Positions 5,459-5,887 of a stretch of 5,887 nucleotides of DNA are shown here, piece by piece (position 1 is the stretch's first letter; each line of letters begins with the position of its first letter). A model generated the notes under the pieces. That model was given only the letters and a program-made list of their open reading frames with translations. It was not told the DNA's origin and searched no databases. The DNA lies in NCBI GenBank assembly GCA_002470185.1, contig DKNG01000173.1, forward strand, positions 258-6,144, written 5' to 3'. Origin of the DNA: Arcobacter sp. UBA7394. Lineage in GTDB: Bacteria > Campylobacterota > Campylobacteria > Campylobacterales > Arcobacteraceae. Position numbers and translations under genes: made by a program.

Positions 5459-5836
5459 TTAAGCTTTTAATACACTCACATAAGCTTCTTTGTTTTTAAA
5501 CATAACTGTAATAATTAAAAGTAAAATTACTCCAGAAGCAGCAACACCTGATGGATCTAAAAATGCATGAGCTAACATAGCATTTAACATAACTGGCACA
5601 ATTACTACAGCCATAATAGCTACATATCTATTTAGAATAAATGCTAATCCTGCTAATAACTGAATAGCTCCCACAAGTGGAAAAACAAATCCTGTTTTTG
5701 CTAGAGCACCCATATACATGCCCATTTCTTGTGATACTGGAGGATTTGCCATAAAGTGCAAGAACTTGTTTAAACCAAATACTACTAATAATAAACCTAC
5801 TATAATTTGAACTGCTAATAAAATTTTTGTTTTCAT
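5459..5836 (-). CDS. DoxX-like four-helix inner-membrane protein
   Basis: A 125-residue hydrophobic protein with four predicted membrane segments: about 5-22, 48-67, 70-90 and 98-113. The motif GLNKFLHFM (21-29) after the first helix, then a short loop with NPPVSQEMG and the KTGFVFPLVGAIQLLAG stretch (47-63), is the DoxX-like family pattern. DoxX relatives range from a thiosulfate:quinone oxidoreductase subunit to redox-stress membrane proteins; the role of this stand-alone type is not established. No partner oxidoreductase gene is visible. The start at 5834-5836 has AAAGG six to seven bases upstream; an out-of-frame ATG at 5850-5852 is not used because the hydrophobic frame matches the later start. 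An operator-like palindrome sits just upstream (5860-5880). Confidence 0.9.
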   Translation of the reverse strand: MKTKILLAVQIIVGLLLVVFGLNKFLHFMANPPVSQEMGMYMGALAKTGFVFPLVGAIQLLAGLAFILNRYVAIMAVVIVPVMLNAMLAHAFLDPSGVAASGVILLLIITVMFKNKEAYVSVLKA

Positions 5837-5859
5837 TTTTAACCTTTTTCATTTTTGTT

Positions 5860-5880
5860 TTGTTAGGATAATTCTAACAA
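5860..5880 (-). promoter_or_regulatory. Operator-like palindrome over the probable doxX-like promoter
   Basis: Arms TTGTTAG (5860-5866) and CTAACAA (5874-5880) are perfect inverted repeats around a 7-base centre, itself nearly symmetric (GATAATT). On the minus strand the site contains TGTTAGAAT, an extended -10 (TAGAAT, 5871-5876), so transcription of the DoxX-like gene would start near 5864. A repressor bound here would block the -10. The 21-bp symmetry suits winged-helix regulators of the MarR/HxlR kind, and its gene may lie just beyond the right edge. The regulator type is inference. Confidence 0.55.
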
Positions 5881-5887
5881 CTTGTCT

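Noticed and set aside
5628..5852. Second minus-strand frame starting 16 bases upstream of the DoxX-like start
   Set aside because: It overlaps the DoxX-like gene in another frame, lacks membrane helices and gives a Ser/Ile-rich shadow product.
1..5887. Mobile element, CRISPR array, toxin-antitoxin, defence or phage cassette
   Set aside because: No transposase, integrase, regular spaced repeats, tRNA or toxin-antitoxin pair was seen. The genes are ordinary regulatory, membrane and small conserved proteins.

Overview
The window is very AT-rich, and its genes use typical Campylobacterota codons and protein styles. Two examples are a histidine kinase with the AHQWRQPL H-box and a LapG-like transglutaminase-fold protease. 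I infer a free-living or host-associated Arcobacter-type bacterium (Arcobacteraceae). This rests on protein style and base composition, not on a marker gene.

Layout, left to right. (1) The 3' end of a DUF6172-type gene (+). It converges on a compact DUF1338 protein (-), with a palindrome spanning the stop of the first. (2) The DUF1338 gene has a good sigma70-type promoter and a 5' leader hairpin that contains its ribosome-binding site. (3) A LapG/BTLCP-type periplasmic cysteine protease (-) is divergent from a small secreted beta-rich protein (+) that resembles YtkA/FixH-like domains. The shared 176-base intergenic region carries three ATTCA boxes spaced exactly 11 bp apart. (4) An inverted-repeat-rich stretch separates this from a 33-codon, lysine-rich small gene (-). 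(5) A soluble GAF-PAS histidine kinase (-) follows, with no response regulator beside it. (6) An AraC-family regulator (-) comes next. (7) At the right end is a four-helix DoxX-like membrane protein (-), with a strong stem-loop after it and an operator-like palindrome over its probable promoter.

The genes look like separate short transcription units, not one operon. Each has its own leader, the gaps are 70 to 176 bases, and stem-loops sit between several of them. Regulation is the common theme: an orphan kinase, an AraC regulator and several operator-like or leader-like repeats. No gene pair here forms an obvious pathway. The LapG-type protease would normally act with a c-di-GMP receptor (LapD) and a large adhesin, but neither is in the window.

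I see no mobile element, CRISPR array, tRNA, rRNA or defence cassette, and no convincing undescribed multi-gene system. The most useful leads are small: the 11-bp phased repeats, the ribosome-binding-site hairpin, the unannotated 33-aa protein, the cysteine-rich GAF domain of the kinase and the doxX operator candidate.
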